This document shows, piece by piece, positions 18,447 to 27,512 of a stretch of DNA of 33,944 nucleotides; position 1 is the first letter of the stretch; the number at the start of each line of letters is the position of its first letter. The stretch covers positions 1-33,944 of the forward strand of contig NZ_QHLI01000029.1 in NCBI RefSeq assembly GCF_006864425.1. Reading direction: 5' to 3'. Both the position numbers and the translations under genes were made by a program. Source of the stretch: Campylobacter troglodytis (GTDB lineage: Bacteria > Campylobacterota > Campylobacteria > Campylobacterales > Campylobacteraceae). Under the pieces are notes generated by a model. It ran no database searches. It was not told the origin of the DNA and was given only the letters and a program-made list of their open reading frames with translations.

Positions 18447-19723
18447 TAGCCTTAGTGCTTAGTGCTTGTGTAGTGCCACAAAACAATGTCCTTGCTTATG
18501 CTCCTTCTTATAAGCAAGGTGAGTATCAAGAATTTGATTCAATGATAATGAGGGCATATAGCTACGAAAAAATCGGTGCTTTTAAGGAGGCAAGGGAGAT
18601 CTTTTTGCAGCTTTTTTTAAGGCACAAAGAGCCTTCCTTGCTTGAAAATGCCTTTACTCTTAGCCTTATGAATAATCTTGACAGACAAAATGAGCTTAAA
18701 GAACTTGCAAAGCCTTTTTTAAGCCAAAGTGCGCCCCTTGTTAGACTAAGTGCCATTTATCATTTGCAAGAAGGGGAGTTAAAACTAGCAAGAGAGTTGC
18801 TTGAAGGGCTTATTAAATGGGATCAGGATTTTAGAAATTATGAGATTTTAGCAGACTTATATGTGCAGCAAAAAGAATTTAATCTAGCCTTTAAGCATTA
18901 TAAAACAAGCAAAACTCTTTTGCCAGAAAATAACTACCCTAACGAGATCATTTCTTTAAAGATAGCAGAACTTGCCCTTTTGTTAAATAAGCAAAAAGAA
19001 GCCAAAAACGAGCTAGAAAGCTTTGTAAATGAGCTTAACTGCACTCCTAGAATTTGCATTTTGCTTGGTAAAATTTACAGTGAAAATAACGAGCATAAAA
19101 AGCTACAAGGACTTTATATAAAGCTTTATGAAAGCACAAATGATAAGAATTTCATAAGAGCCTTGCTTCAAACTCTAAGCGATGAAAAAAAATATCAAGA
19201 AGCCTTAGAAATAGCCCTTTCTTATGATATGGACGATGAGTTTATATTATTTTTGTATCAAAATTTAGAAAGGCTTAAAGAGGCATATGAATACGCCCTA
19301 AAACTTTACAAGCAAACAGGGGAGAAAAGATACCTCTTAACGGCTGCTGTTATGGAATTTGAAGAGGCTAGTAAGCAAAAAAAGATCGATGATCTTACTT
19401 TAAAATCCGTTGCTGCTAAATTTGAGGAGGGCATAGATGAGAAAAGCGAGGCCTTGTTTTTGAATTATTATGGTTATTTGCTAATTGATTACAACTTAGA
19501 CATAAAAAAGGGTATGTCCTTGGTTCAAAGGGCATTGAAAGAGGAGCCAAATAATTTATTTTATCTTGATTCCTTGTCTTGGGGCTATTATAAGCAAGGA
19601 GACTGTGAGAGGGCTTGGGATCTTATGCTTTCAACTATGCACGATAAGGACTTTGCCAATATGCAAGAATCAAAGGATCATATTAATGCCATTAAGCAGT
19701 GTTTAAGCGAGGATAAAAGATGA
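18425..19723 (+). CDS. TPR-repeat lipoprotein
   Basis: A 432-residue protein. The N-terminus MYRGLLLIALVLSAC is a lipoprotein signal with lipobox LSAC and modified Cys15. The rest is helical with repeated TPR-like pairs (SYEKIGAFKEAREIFLQLFL, RNYEILADLYVQQKEFNLAF, KKYQEALEIALSYDMDDEFI, LFYLDSLSWGYYKQGDCERA), which usually scaffold protein-protein contacts. Cj0497 is the C. jejuni counterpart. The N-glycosylation sequon ELNCT is at about residues 203-207. The ATG overlaps the end of the YkgJ-type gene by 22 bases, and its stop overlaps trpC (ATGA). Envelope anchoring is well supported; the partner is unknown. Confidence 0.85.
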   Translation: MYRGLLLIALVLSACVVPQNNVLAYAPSYKQGEYQEFDSMIMRAYSYEKIGAFKEAREIFLQLFLRHKEPSLLENAFTLSLMNNLDRQNELKELAKPFLSQSAPLVRLSAIYHLQEGELKLARELLEGLIKWDQDFRNYEILADLYVQQKEFNLAFKHYKTSKTLLPENNYPNEIISLKIAELALLLNKQKEAKNELESFVNELNCTPRICILLGKIYSENNEHKKLQGLYIKLYESTNDKNFIRALLQTLSDEKKYQEALEIALSYDMDDEFILFLYQNLERLKEAYEYALKLYKQTGEKRYLLTAAVMEFEEASKQKKIDDLTLKSVAAKFEEGIDEKSEALFLNYYGYLLIDYNLDIKKGMSLVQRALKEEPNNLFYLDSLSWGYYKQGDCERAWDLMLSTMHDKDFANMQESKDHINAIKQCLSEDKR

Positions 19724-20499
19724 TCTTAGATGAAATTTTTGCCAAAAGCAAAAAGGATCTTCTTGTAAAAAAAGAAAAAACCCCCCTTAAAGAGCTTGAA
19801 AAACTTTGCTTTGACAAAAAGCCAAAGGATCTTGTAAGCATACTTAAAAAAAATAAAGACAAATTTAACATTATAGCCGAGATAAAAAAGGCAAGTCCTA
19901 GCAAGGGCCTTATTAGACAAGATTTTAAGCCCCTTGAAATAGCTAAAAACTACGCACAAAACAAGGCTTGTGTGCTTTCTGTTTTAACTGAGAGGAATTA
20001 TTTTCAAGGAGAGCTTGAATTTTTAGAGCTAATTAGCAAGGAGCTAAGCCTTCCCTTGCTTAGAAAGGATTTTATATTTGATCCTTATCAAATACTTGAG
20101 TCCTTGGTCTTTAAAGCCGATCTAATCTTACTCATAGCAAGATTTTTTGAAGAAAAAGAGCTTAAAAATTTAGCCGATCTTGCAAGAAGCTTAAAGCTGG
20201 AGGTTTTATTTGAAATTCACAGCACTAAGGATCTGCAAAAGGCACTTTATGCAAATGCTAAATTCATAGGCATTAATCACAGGGATCTAAATGATTTTTC
20301 TATGAATATGAGGCTTTGTTATGAGCTTGTGCCACAAATTCCAAAAGAAAGCATCATCATAGCAGAAAGCGGGCTTGATACAAAAAAGCTTTTACTAGAC
20401 TTAGACGAGTTAGGCATAGATGCCTTTTTAATAGGAGAGCATTTTATGAGACAAAAAGATGAGGGCAAGGCTTTGAAAGCCTTTGTGGAAAGGATATAG
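19720..20499 (+). CDS. trpC: Indole-3-glycerol phosphate synthase
   Basis: This enzyme closes the indole ring of tryptophan by cyclising and decarboxylating carboxyphenylaminodeoxyribulose phosphate. The 259-residue length fits a single-function TrpC. Visible blocks of the TIM barrel are IIAEIKKASPSKGLI (about 50-64), ACVLSVLTERNYFQG, LPLLRKDFIFDPYQI, ADLILLIARFF, LEVLFEIH, GINHRDLNDFSMN and IIAESGL. It lies apart from other trp genes, as in C. jejuni (Cj0498), inside a lipoprotein/HIT gene block. The start overlaps the upstream stop by four bases (ATGA), so expression is coupled. No attenuator is visible. Confidence 0.95.
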   Translation: MILDEIFAKSKKDLLVKKEKTPLKELEKLCFDKKPKDLVSILKKNKDKFNIIAEIKKASPSKGLIRQDFKPLEIAKNYAQNKACVLSVLTERNYFQGELEFLELISKELSLPLLRKDFIFDPYQILESLVFKADLILLIARFFEEKELKNLADLARSLKLEVLFEIHSTKDLQKALYANAKFIGINHRDLNDFSMNMRLCYELVPQIPKESIIIAESGLDTKKLLLDLDELGIDAFLIGEHFMRQKDEGKALKAFVERI

Positions 20500-20979
20500 A
20501 TGGATTATCTTTACGCACCTTGGAGACAAAAATACTTTGAAAATAAAGAAAACACTTGCCCCTTTTGTTTAGATGACACAGTTAATGATGAGGAAAGGGG
20601 GGTGATTTTTAGAGCTAGAACTTGTTTTGGGGTTATGAATTTATATCCTTATTCGCCCGGACATTTTATGATCATTCCTTATAAACACGAAGAAGAAATT
20701 CAAAACTTAGAGCTTCAAATCTGGCAAGAAATGAGCCTTTTTGTTCGCTTTGGGGTAGAAATACTTAAAAAAAGGCTAAAAGCAAGGGGTGTAAATATAG
20801 GTATGAATTTAGGAGCAGAAGCAGGAGCTGGCATAGCTAAGCACTGCCATTACCACCTAGTGCCTCGTTGGAGCGGGGATACAAATTTCATAACCACCAT
20901 AGGACAAATTAGAGTATGCGGAAGGGATCTACAAGAAATATATAAGATCCTAAAAGAGGAATTTGCTAGCAAGCTATGA
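20500..20979 (+). CDS. HIT-family nucleotide-binding hydrolase
   Basis: A 159-residue protein with the histidine-triad active site KHCHYHLVPRW (about 135-145; H-x-H-x-H with the middle histidine as nucleophile). Upstream are RTCFGVMNLYPYSPGHFMII and NIGMNLGAEAGAGI, typical of the Fhit/Ap4A-hydrolase branch. Such enzymes cleave dinucleoside polyphosphates or nucleoside phosphoramidates. CPFC near residue 20 resembles a zinc-binding pair found in some bacterial HIT proteins. It starts at the base after the trpC stop, with GGAAAGG as binding site in trpC. Cj0499 is the counterpart. It is the last gene of the block. Confidence 0.9.
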   Translation: MDYLYAPWRQKYFENKENTCPFCLDDTVNDEERGVIFRARTCFGVMNLYPYSPGHFMIIPYKHEEEIQNLELQIWQEMSLFVRFGVEILKKRLKARGVNIGMNLGAEAGAGIAKHCHYHLVPRWSGDTNFITTIGQIRVCGRDLQEIYKILKEEFASKL

Positions 20980-21290
20980 ATTTTAACCTTATTTTTTATG
21001 AATTTAGCCTCTTTGATGTGAAAATTTATCTAGCTTTTTTGGCATTTTCAAAGTTTTTTGAATTTTTTTGTTAAAAGATGTTTTAAAAAAGGGTTTTGCA
21101 ATGTGCTTTAATGCAAAGCCTTTATGGCAAAAAAGAACAAAAATTCAAAGCCTTGCTTGAATTTTATAATGGCTCTTTTTCAAAAACTGCCGATTTGTCA
21201 TTTTTAGCCTAAGGGCGAAAAAGCCGTTAAATTCAAGGTGTCTCTTCATAAATTCGTTCATTCTTGGCTTTGCTTTAAATGAGAATAATT

Positions 21291-21580
21291 TTGTCATTTT
21301 GAGCCTAGCTACCAAGCAGAACTTTTAGACGAAACCCAAGTAAAAAATATCTTCAGCTATGAGATACTTAGCACACGCTCAGTACGACAATGTTTTCCAA
21401 AGAAACTGAGCTTTTAGATACTTCGCCAGACTCAGTATGACAAGAATTTTGTCATTTTGAGCAAAGTGCAAAGCATAAAGCGAAAAATCTCTTTTGGGTT
21501 TTAAGATACTTCGCTTTCTGCGAAAGCTCAGTATGACAAGACATAAGTTGAGATACTTAGCACACGCTCAGTATGACAAA
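21291..21580. repeat. REP-like palindromic repeats, cluster 1
   Basis: Copies of a unit of the form TTGTCATTTTGAGC ... GAGATACTT, in both orientations, occur at about 21291-21304, 21361-21390 (GAGATACTTAGCACACGCTC), 21417-21442, 21448-21492, 21504-21540 and 21550-21580. The core is TTGTCATACTGAGC and its complement GCTCAGTATGACAA. The variable centre often forms a stem (GCGAAA or GCACACG). Similar short palindromes fill spacers in several Campylobacterota genomes. Confidence 0.6.
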
Positions 21581-22197
21581 TATGGCATTTTATCTAAAAT
21601 CAATAGTTTTTAAAATAAAGGCTTTATAATTTTATGCGAGCTTTTCTCGCGAAGGTTTATTTTAAAATTACAAGAATCTTTTAAAAAATAAAGGCTTTAT
21701 TATAGAAGTTTAAAAGTTTTAAATTTAAAAACGATATGGCTTTTCTATATCTACTATAAATGAAAATGTAAAAGCTTTTTATGCAAAAACTCTCAAAAAC
21801 AAAGTCAAATTTTCAAGCAAACTTTCTTAAATTTAGCAAGTATTTTAAGATAAATTTTTAAAAGCTTAAAGCCCACAAAATATCCTCTTTACAAGCCATC
21901 CATAAAAATTCAAGCTCTAAAATCAAGCTAATACAAAATTACAGTTAAAATTCAGCTAAAAATATAGGCTTAAAATAAGATCAAACTAAAAATTCAGCCA
22001 AAATTCAAAAAGCACAAATTAAGTCTTTAACTTTAATCTTAAATATCATAATTTTATAAATTTTTAAGATAAAAAACAATACAATACTTGCCTTAATTTA
22101 AAAAAGCTTTAAAGCAAAATGTTGATCTTTGCGTGTTTTAGTGGGGGCTGTGTCGCAATAAGCAAAGCATCCACTAAGGGCAAGAAAGCCTTGATTT

Positions 22198-22554
22198 TGT
22201 CATACTAAGCTTTGCTAAGTAGCTCAAAATCCTTGTCATATTAAGCATTGCGAAATATCTCAAGAAAAAGAGTTTTTTTCTTGCGACAAGCTTGGGGTGA
22301 CAAAATTAGCGTAAAGTCTTGTCCTAAGCATTAATGCTCGGCGGATTGCAAGACTAGTTTTCGCAAAGGTAGCTCAAAACTAAAAAGAGATTTTTCGCTT
22401 TGTGCTTTGCACTCCGCTCAAAATGACAAAATCCTTTTCGTGCTGAGCCTTGCGAAGTATCTCAAATTTAAAAAAGAGTTTCTTTGCCTTTGGCAATAAG
22501 CTCAGGGCGATAAAAGCAAAAATTGTCGTGCTGAGCCTTTCGAAGTAGCTCAAA
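22198..22554. repeat. REP-like palindromic repeats, cluster 2
   Basis: More copies of the same family: 22198-22229 (TGTCATACTAAGCTTTGCTA), 22232-22264, 22386-22431 in the other orientation (AGAGATTTTTCGCTTTGTGC ... CTCAAAATGAC), 22436-22467 and 22522-22554 (TTGTCGTGCTGAGCCTTTCG, then AAGTAGCTCAAA). Copies differ by 10-30 percent, so they are old. Confidence 0.6.
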
Positions 22555-22758
22555 GTTCAGCTTCTTTAGAAAACGAAGTTTCTTTGGTAAAGCTTAGTTT
22601 CTACGGAAAACAAAGCTTCGTTTGCAAAGCCTAGCTTTTTTATAAAAAACTATGCCTTGCAAGCTACTTTTATAGAAAGTTAAACAAGCAAGGAACTTGT
22701 TTTAAAAGCTGAATTTAAATTAAGAACCTTTCAAAAAAAAAAAAAACAAGGAGTTCTT

Positions 22759-24850
22759 ATGCAAGGGCATAAATTTTCATTAGCAGCTGTATTTTTTATA
22801 GTTGCGGGGGGGGGGGGGGTTAGCCTTTGGCGATGAAACCTACACCCTTGAATCCACAGTTATCTCAGCCTCAGGCTATGAGCAAGAGATCAAATACGCC
22901 CCAGCTAGCATTTCCATCATACCCAAGGAGGAAATTCTAAACAAGCCCATTAGGGATCTAGGAGACATAGTTCAAGAGGTTCCAGGTCTTAGCACAGAGG
23001 TAGCAAAAACAGGGGCTCAAAATATTTCCATCCGTGGAATGAGCTCTGATTACACCCTCATTTTAATAGACGGAAAAAGGGCAAATCTATCAAAAGGCTT
23101 TGACGGGAATGGCTTTGACTCAACGACAGGCTTTATGCCTCCTTTATCTATGATAGAAAGGGTTGAGGTTATTCGTGGTCCAGCTTCTACAATTTATGGC
23201 TCTGATGCCATGGGTGGGGTTATAAACATCATCACCAAAAAAAGCACAGATAAGATCAGCGCAAGTGTAGGCTTTAACACTCGCTTACAAGAAGATACAA
23301 GGCAGTGGGGTAATTCCTCAGGTGTAGATGGAAATATCTTCTTGCCTTTGGGCGAAAGTTTTAGCCTAAATTTACGAGGTAAGTATCAATACGGAAGCAG
23401 AAATGCCTTTTGGAAAAAAGATGTTCCAGGCTACACAGGCACAACTACTAATCCTTACACCTCTCACTCCCCCACAGGCTACATAAACTCAGGCTTTGGA
23501 GGAAGGCTAAATTGGACCATGGATGAGCAAAATAGCTTTTATTTTGACGGAGAATTTGGCTTTCAAAGGCTTGGTTCTTTAAATACCTCAGGACGTCAAA
23601 TAACAGCAATAAGGGATTATTTCAAAACAAATTTCATCTTAAATCACGATGGAAAATACGACTTTGGCCACCTAAATAGCTTCGTTCAATATGCCACCAC
23701 TCAAAGGCTATCTCACACAGATGTAGAAATAGGAGCAGACAGTGGCAAAAGAAACTGGGAAGCACTTCGTTATAATCCAATCTTAACCTATCAAAGCACC
23801 CTTAATACTAGCTTTGACTTTGGGGATGCTGGGGCCTTGATCTTAAATTTAGGACCTTATTTTATGACAGAGAGGATGATATTTAGAGACAGTGCCTTTG
23901 ATAACCGCTCTTGGCAAGTAGCCATCTTTGGAGAGGGTGAGTATATCATAGGAGATATAGCCTCAGTTACAGCTGGAATTCGCGCCAATCAGCTTAAAAT
24001 CTTTGGCACCTATCTCACACCAAGAGGCTACATAAATATCTTTCCTACCGAGTGGCTTAGCTTTAAATTTGGAGTTGCTGGTGGGCTTAAAGCACCCGAG
24101 CTTTCTTATTATTATGATGGGCTTTATTTTGAAAGCACAACTGTTAAAAGCTATGGAAACAAGGACTTAAAGCCTGAAACCAACCTAAACTACGAGGCTA
24201 GCACTATGATAACAAGCCCTCTTGTGAATTTAACCCTAACAGGTTATTACACAAATTTCAAGGATGCCATCACTTCAAGAAGTTATCAGCCAAATACTGC
24301 TATGCCAAATGGCATAACTTGCGAGGGGCAAGGAATTACTTGCGGGATACCTGAAAATGTCGATAAGGCCGTGCTTTATGGGGCTGAGGTTCTTTTTGGC
24401 ACAGGGAGGGACTTTAAGGAAATGACAGGAGGCTTTGGGATTGATACTAGCTTTGCTTACACAAAGACAAAGAGAAAGAGTGGGGAGTTTAACGGAAAGC
24501 CCCTAAACAACATAGCAAAATTCAATGCCTCTGCCAAACTTAGCTTTGAGAAAGGAAGCTGGGGAAGCTATTTGCGCTACATTGGCAAGTTAAGAACGCC
24601 AACCTTTGGAGTTCATAGTGCAAATGTAGGACCTGGCAAGCATTATAAGGATGTTCATACTGTGGATCTAGGACTTAGCTACAAAACAAAAGAAAATCTC
24701 AGCCTAAGCTTTGTGGTAAATAATCTTTTAAATTTCAATACTATTGATTACTTCACCTATCAAAGTGGCAACTCACAGTCTTACTCAAACAGCTATCAAA
24801 GAATGATACCTGGCAGAAACTACTGGCTGAATTTAAGGGCTGACTTTTAA
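22759..24850 (+). CDS. TonB-dependent outer-membrane receptor, phase-OFF
   Basis: From ATG 22759 (binding site AAGGAG) the reading frame gives a signal peptide MQGHKFSLAAVFFIVAGGGG, then with the present 14-G tract runs into TGA at 22834 after 25 codons. The receptor body is open from 22802 to 24850 in the next frame. Features of the body: TonB-box-like TLESTVISASG; plug domain with NISIRGMSSDYTLILIDGKR and RVEVIRGPASTIYGSDAMGG; a 22-strand-type barrel; and C-terminal phenylalanine (NLRADF). Length (about 695 residues with signal) is normal. Such receptors import ferric siderophores, haem or other chelates; this one resembles enterobactin-type receptors (CfrA/CfrB group), but the ligand is uncertain. 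Tracts of 10, 13 or 16 G would restore the frame. Confidence 0.88.
22806..22819 (+). repeat. Poly-G tract (14 G) in receptor signal peptide
   Basis: Fourteen consecutive G after GTTGC, coding glycine at the end of the signal peptide h-region. Such tracts in Campylobacter slip readily during replication. The present length puts the upstream ATG out of frame with the receptor. Confidence 0.95.
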
Positions 24851-25641
24851 ACTAGCCCTTCTTTGAAAAGCACATTTAAAAGCCCTTAAAGATTTAATGA
24901 AAGATCTTTAAGGGCTGAATTTAAGCTTTGAATTTTAGGCTTGTTTTGAGTTTAGCTGGGTTTTGAATTTAGATAAGCTTTGAATTTAACTAAACTGTGA
25001 ATTTAAATGCGTGAATTTTAAGTTGAATTTTAACTTGAATTTAAGGCTTGAATTTGGCTGGGTTTTGAATTTTTACTTTAAATTTAAGTAGCATATGTGA
25101 ATTCTAGGTTTTGAATTTATCTGAAATTTGAGTTTAAATGTGTGAATTTTAAGTTGAATTTAATGCCTTATTTTAATTGAGCCTTGAATTTAAGGCTTGA
25201 TTTGAAGTTAGCTGAAATTTAAATTTATTTGCTTGAATTCAAGGCTAAATTTAAGGCTTGAATTTAACTTGCATTTAGGCTTGATTTGAACTCAACTTAA
25301 ATTCAGGCTGAATTTAGGGCTTTACTTTAACTGTGTCCTTTTTGATTTAGGCACTAAGAAGCTTAATATCAGCTTTGAATTTTGCAAAAGAAAATTCCTT
25401 TATCAAAGCAGCTATGCTTTGCCACAAAAACTTCGCTTGTCTAAGAAACTACGGTTTAAGATCTTTTTACTTTTACTTAGCTTACAAGCCACTAATGCTA
25501 AACACTTAGAATGCTAAGAATTCAAAGATTTCTTACTCTTAGTGTATGCTTTTCAAGGCTTGATATAAAAAGTTTTTAAGACACTAGGTTCTTACTAAGA
25601 TAAAGTTAAGTACTTTTTTAGAAAATAAACTAAATTTTTAT
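24851..25641 (+). other. Spacer dense in GAATTT words
   Basis: No gene. From about 24900 to 25330 the words TTGAATTTAA, GCTGAATTTA and GTGAATTTTAAGTTGAATTT recur every 10-25 bases in one orientation. A longer unit, GTGAATTTTAAGTTGAATTT, occurs at about 25012 and 25142. An imperfect palindrome near 24870-24915 (TTTAAAAGCCCTTAAAGATT with its near complement, AAGATCTTTAAGGGCT) could be a terminator for the receptor gene. The part from 25340 to 25641 is unremarkable. Confidence 0.5.
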
Positions 25642-25647
25642 TATAAT
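25642..25647 (+). promoter_or_regulatory. -10 box of the purine permease operon
   Basis: TATAAT in TTTTTATTATAATTTAGCC lies about 116 bases before the permease ATG. The long leader contains the hairpin TTTTGAG-TGTTT-CTCAAAA (25713-25731), a possible control element. I did not find a purine riboswitch core. Confidence 0.45.
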
Positions 25648-25763
25648 TTAGCCTAGATTTTGAATTTAACTCTTTTGTAACTGTGATAAATTTAATCTTT
25701 TTTATAAAAGGGTTTTGAGTGTTTCTCAAAAAAGCTTTGAAAATCCAAATTTAAAGGACCTTG

Positions 25764-27068
25764 ATGTTTAAATTAAAAGAAAACAAAAGCACGGTTAAAA
25801 CAGAGTTCATAGCAGGGCTTAGCACCTTTTTGACTATGATCTACATTGTGCCTGTAAATGCTAGCATAATGTCAAATGCTGGTATGCCCTTTGATGCTCT
25901 AATCGTAGCCACCATACTCATCACCCTTTTTGCAAGCGCCCTTAATGCCCTTTATGCCAACACACCCATAGCGATGAGCGTTGGAATGGGGCTTAATGCC
26001 TATTTCACCTTTGGGGTGTGCCTAGCCTTGCAGGTTCCTTGGAAGGTGGCCTTGGGTGCTGTTTTCATAGCTGGCTTTATCTTTTTTCTCCTAGCCCTTA
26101 CAAATTTTAGGCTTTGGGTAATCAAAAGCATTCCTCTTGATCTAAGAAGGGCTATTTGTGCTGGCATAGGAGCCTTTATAGCCTTTTTAGGCTTGCAACA
26201 AATGGGGCTTATAGTAAAAAGTGAGACAAGCTTGGTAGCACTTGGAGATTTAGGTAGTGAGGGGGTGCTTTTTTCTCTCTTTGGGCTTGTTTTGATACTC
26301 TTTTTTTGGGCTTTAAGGATAAAAGCTGCTTTTATCTTAGCAGTTTTATGCTCATCCTTGATAGCTTGGCTTTTTGGCATAGACGGGGCTAACTTGCCTG
26401 AAAGCTTTGTTTCTTTGCCAAATTTTAGCGAGGATGAGGGTTTAAAGGCCATTTTTATGCAGCTTGACATAGGTGCGGCTTTAAGCCTTGCTATGCTACC
26501 TGTGATTTTAACGCTTTTAATCACTCAGCTTTTTGATAGCATAAGCACCATCACAGGAGTTGGAGCAAGGGGCAAGCTCTTTGAGGATAAAAAAGGAGAA
26601 AAAAAGCTTGGACGAACACTTCAAAGCGATGCTACAAGCTCATTTCTTAGTGCCTTTATGGGCACCTCAACAGTAACAGCCTTCGTAGAAAGCTCAACAG
26701 GGGTTGAAAGCGGAGGACGCACAGGGCTTACTGCCTTGGTTGTAGCTCTTTGCTTTGGGCTTTGTTTGTTTTTGCTTCCCTTGTTTAAGGCTATCCCAGC
26801 TGGATCCATTTATCCTGTGCTTGTAATGGTGGGAATTTTGATGTTTATGGAGCTTGTGCATATTGATTTTAAGGATAGCTCTATAGCTGTGGCTAGTTTT
26901 TTCATAGTGCTTATGATGCCCTTTACCTACTCAATCACCACAGGACTTGCCTTTGGCTTTGTCGCTTACACCTTAATGAGCATTTTTACAAGACAGTTTC
27001 ACAAGCTAAATCTTGGAATTTTAAGCCTTACTGCTATCTCTTTTGTGCTTTTTATCTTGGAGGCTTGA
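25764..27068 (+). CDS. NCS2-family guanine/hypoxanthine-type permease
   Basis: A 434-residue integral membrane protein of the AzgA/PbuG branch of NCS2 transporters, importing purine bases by proton symport. It begins FIAGLSTFLTMIYIVPVNAS, then has AMSVGMGLNAYFTFGVC and, near residue 300, GTSTVTAFVESSTGVESGGR followed by TGLTALVV, the branch signature. About 12-14 membrane spans are visible. Start at ATG 25764 with AAAGGA 6 bases upstream; the TTG three bases earlier is not needed. The next gene, a phosphoribosyltransferase, begins directly after it, so uptake and salvage are linked. Cj1369 is the C. jejuni counterpart. Confidence 0.9.
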   Translation: MFKLKENKSTVKTEFIAGLSTFLTMIYIVPVNASIMSNAGMPFDALIVATILITLFASALNALYANTPIAMSVGMGLNAYFTFGVCLALQVPWKVALGAVFIAGFIFFLLALTNFRLWVIKSIPLDLRRAICAGIGAFIAFLGLQQMGLIVKSETSLVALGDLGSEGVLFSLFGLVLILFFWALRIKAAFILAVLCSSLIAWLFGIDGANLPESFVSLPNFSEDEGLKAIFMQLDIGAALSLAMLPVILTLLITQLFDSISTITGVGARGKLFEDKKGEKKLGRTLQSDATSSFLSAFMGTSTVTAFVESSTGVESGGRTGLTALVVALCFGLCLFLLPLFKAIPAGSIYPVLVMVGILMFMELVHIDFKDSSIAVASFFIVLMMPFTYSITTGLAFGFVAYTLMSIFTRQFHKLNLGILSLTAISFVLFILEA

Positions 27069-27069
27069 A

Positions 27070-27507
27070 ATGAGAGTTTATTTGTTTGAGGAGTTTAACG
27101 AGGATCTTAAAGAGCTTAGCTCAAAGATTAAGGCTAGGTTTATACCTGAGGCTATCTTAGCTGTGGCAAGAGGTGGGCTTACTCTTGGGCATTTTTTGGC
27201 TATGAGCTTTAATAACCGCAATTTATTCACGCTTAACTGCATACATTATGAGGGCAATAAAAAGCTTGATGAGCTTAAAATCTTTAATGTGCCAAATTTA
27301 GAGGGCTTTAAAAGGGTTTTAATCGTTGATGATATGGTTGATAGCGGAGAGAGTATGAAGGAGATTAAAAGCTTGGTTGAGGCTAAATTTAAGTCCTGTG
27401 AATTTAGAGTGGCTACTATTTTTTACAAAAAAGATTCTATTTTTATGCCAGATTTCACCCTCAAAGAAGCCACTGAGTGGATAGAGTTTTTTTGGGAAAG
27501 GGTGTAG
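27070..27507 (+). CDS. Purine-type phosphoribosyltransferase
   Basis: A 145-residue cytoplasmic enzyme with the PRPP-binding loop VLIVDDMVDSGESMKEI (about 91-107) and an early ILAVARGGLTLGHFLA block (about 30-45), as in hypoxanthine/xanthine/guanine transferases. It would convert an imported base to the nucleotide with PRPP. The substrate is inferred from its permease partner. I chose ATG 27070, one base after the permease stop, with GGAGG seven bases upstream; the longer frame from 27043 lies inside the permease gene. Corresponds to Cj1370 of C. jejuni. Confidence 0.88.
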   Translation: MRVYLFEEFNEDLKELSSKIKARFIPEAILAVARGGLTLGHFLAMSFNNRNLFTLNCIHYEGNKKLDELKIFNVPNLEGFKRVLIVDDMVDSGESMKEIKSLVEAKFKSCEFRVATIFYKKDSIFMPDFTLKEATEWIEFFWERV

Positions 27508-27512
27508 TGCTT

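Larger units (their letters stand above)
20980..22758 (+). other. Long non-coding spacer with palindromic repeats
   Basis: About 1.8 kb without a supportable gene. It contains two clusters of a REP-like element (21291-21580 and 22198-22554), AT-rich filler, several words such as AAAGCTTAGTTTC and ACGAAGTTTCTTT near 22560-22620, and a run of 14 A (22733-22746) just before the receptor ribosome binding site. The region should also carry the receptor promoter. I could not find a clear -10 box or a convincing Fur site. Confidence 0.5.

Noticed and set aside
20977-21075. 32-codon frame MNFNLIFYEFSLFDVKIYLA... overlapping the HIT stop (ATGA)
   Set aside because: No ribosome binding site of note, composition like the surrounding AT-rich spacer, and no recognisable pattern; could be real but not supported.
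22802-22804. TTG as the receptor start
   Set aside because: It would leave the protein without a signal peptide and lies inside one encoded from ATG 22759; it only marks the open frame after the G tract.
26000-26524. 174-codon frame opposite the permease gene
   Set aside because: Lysine/alanine/serine-rich antisense shadow of a clear membrane transporter gene.
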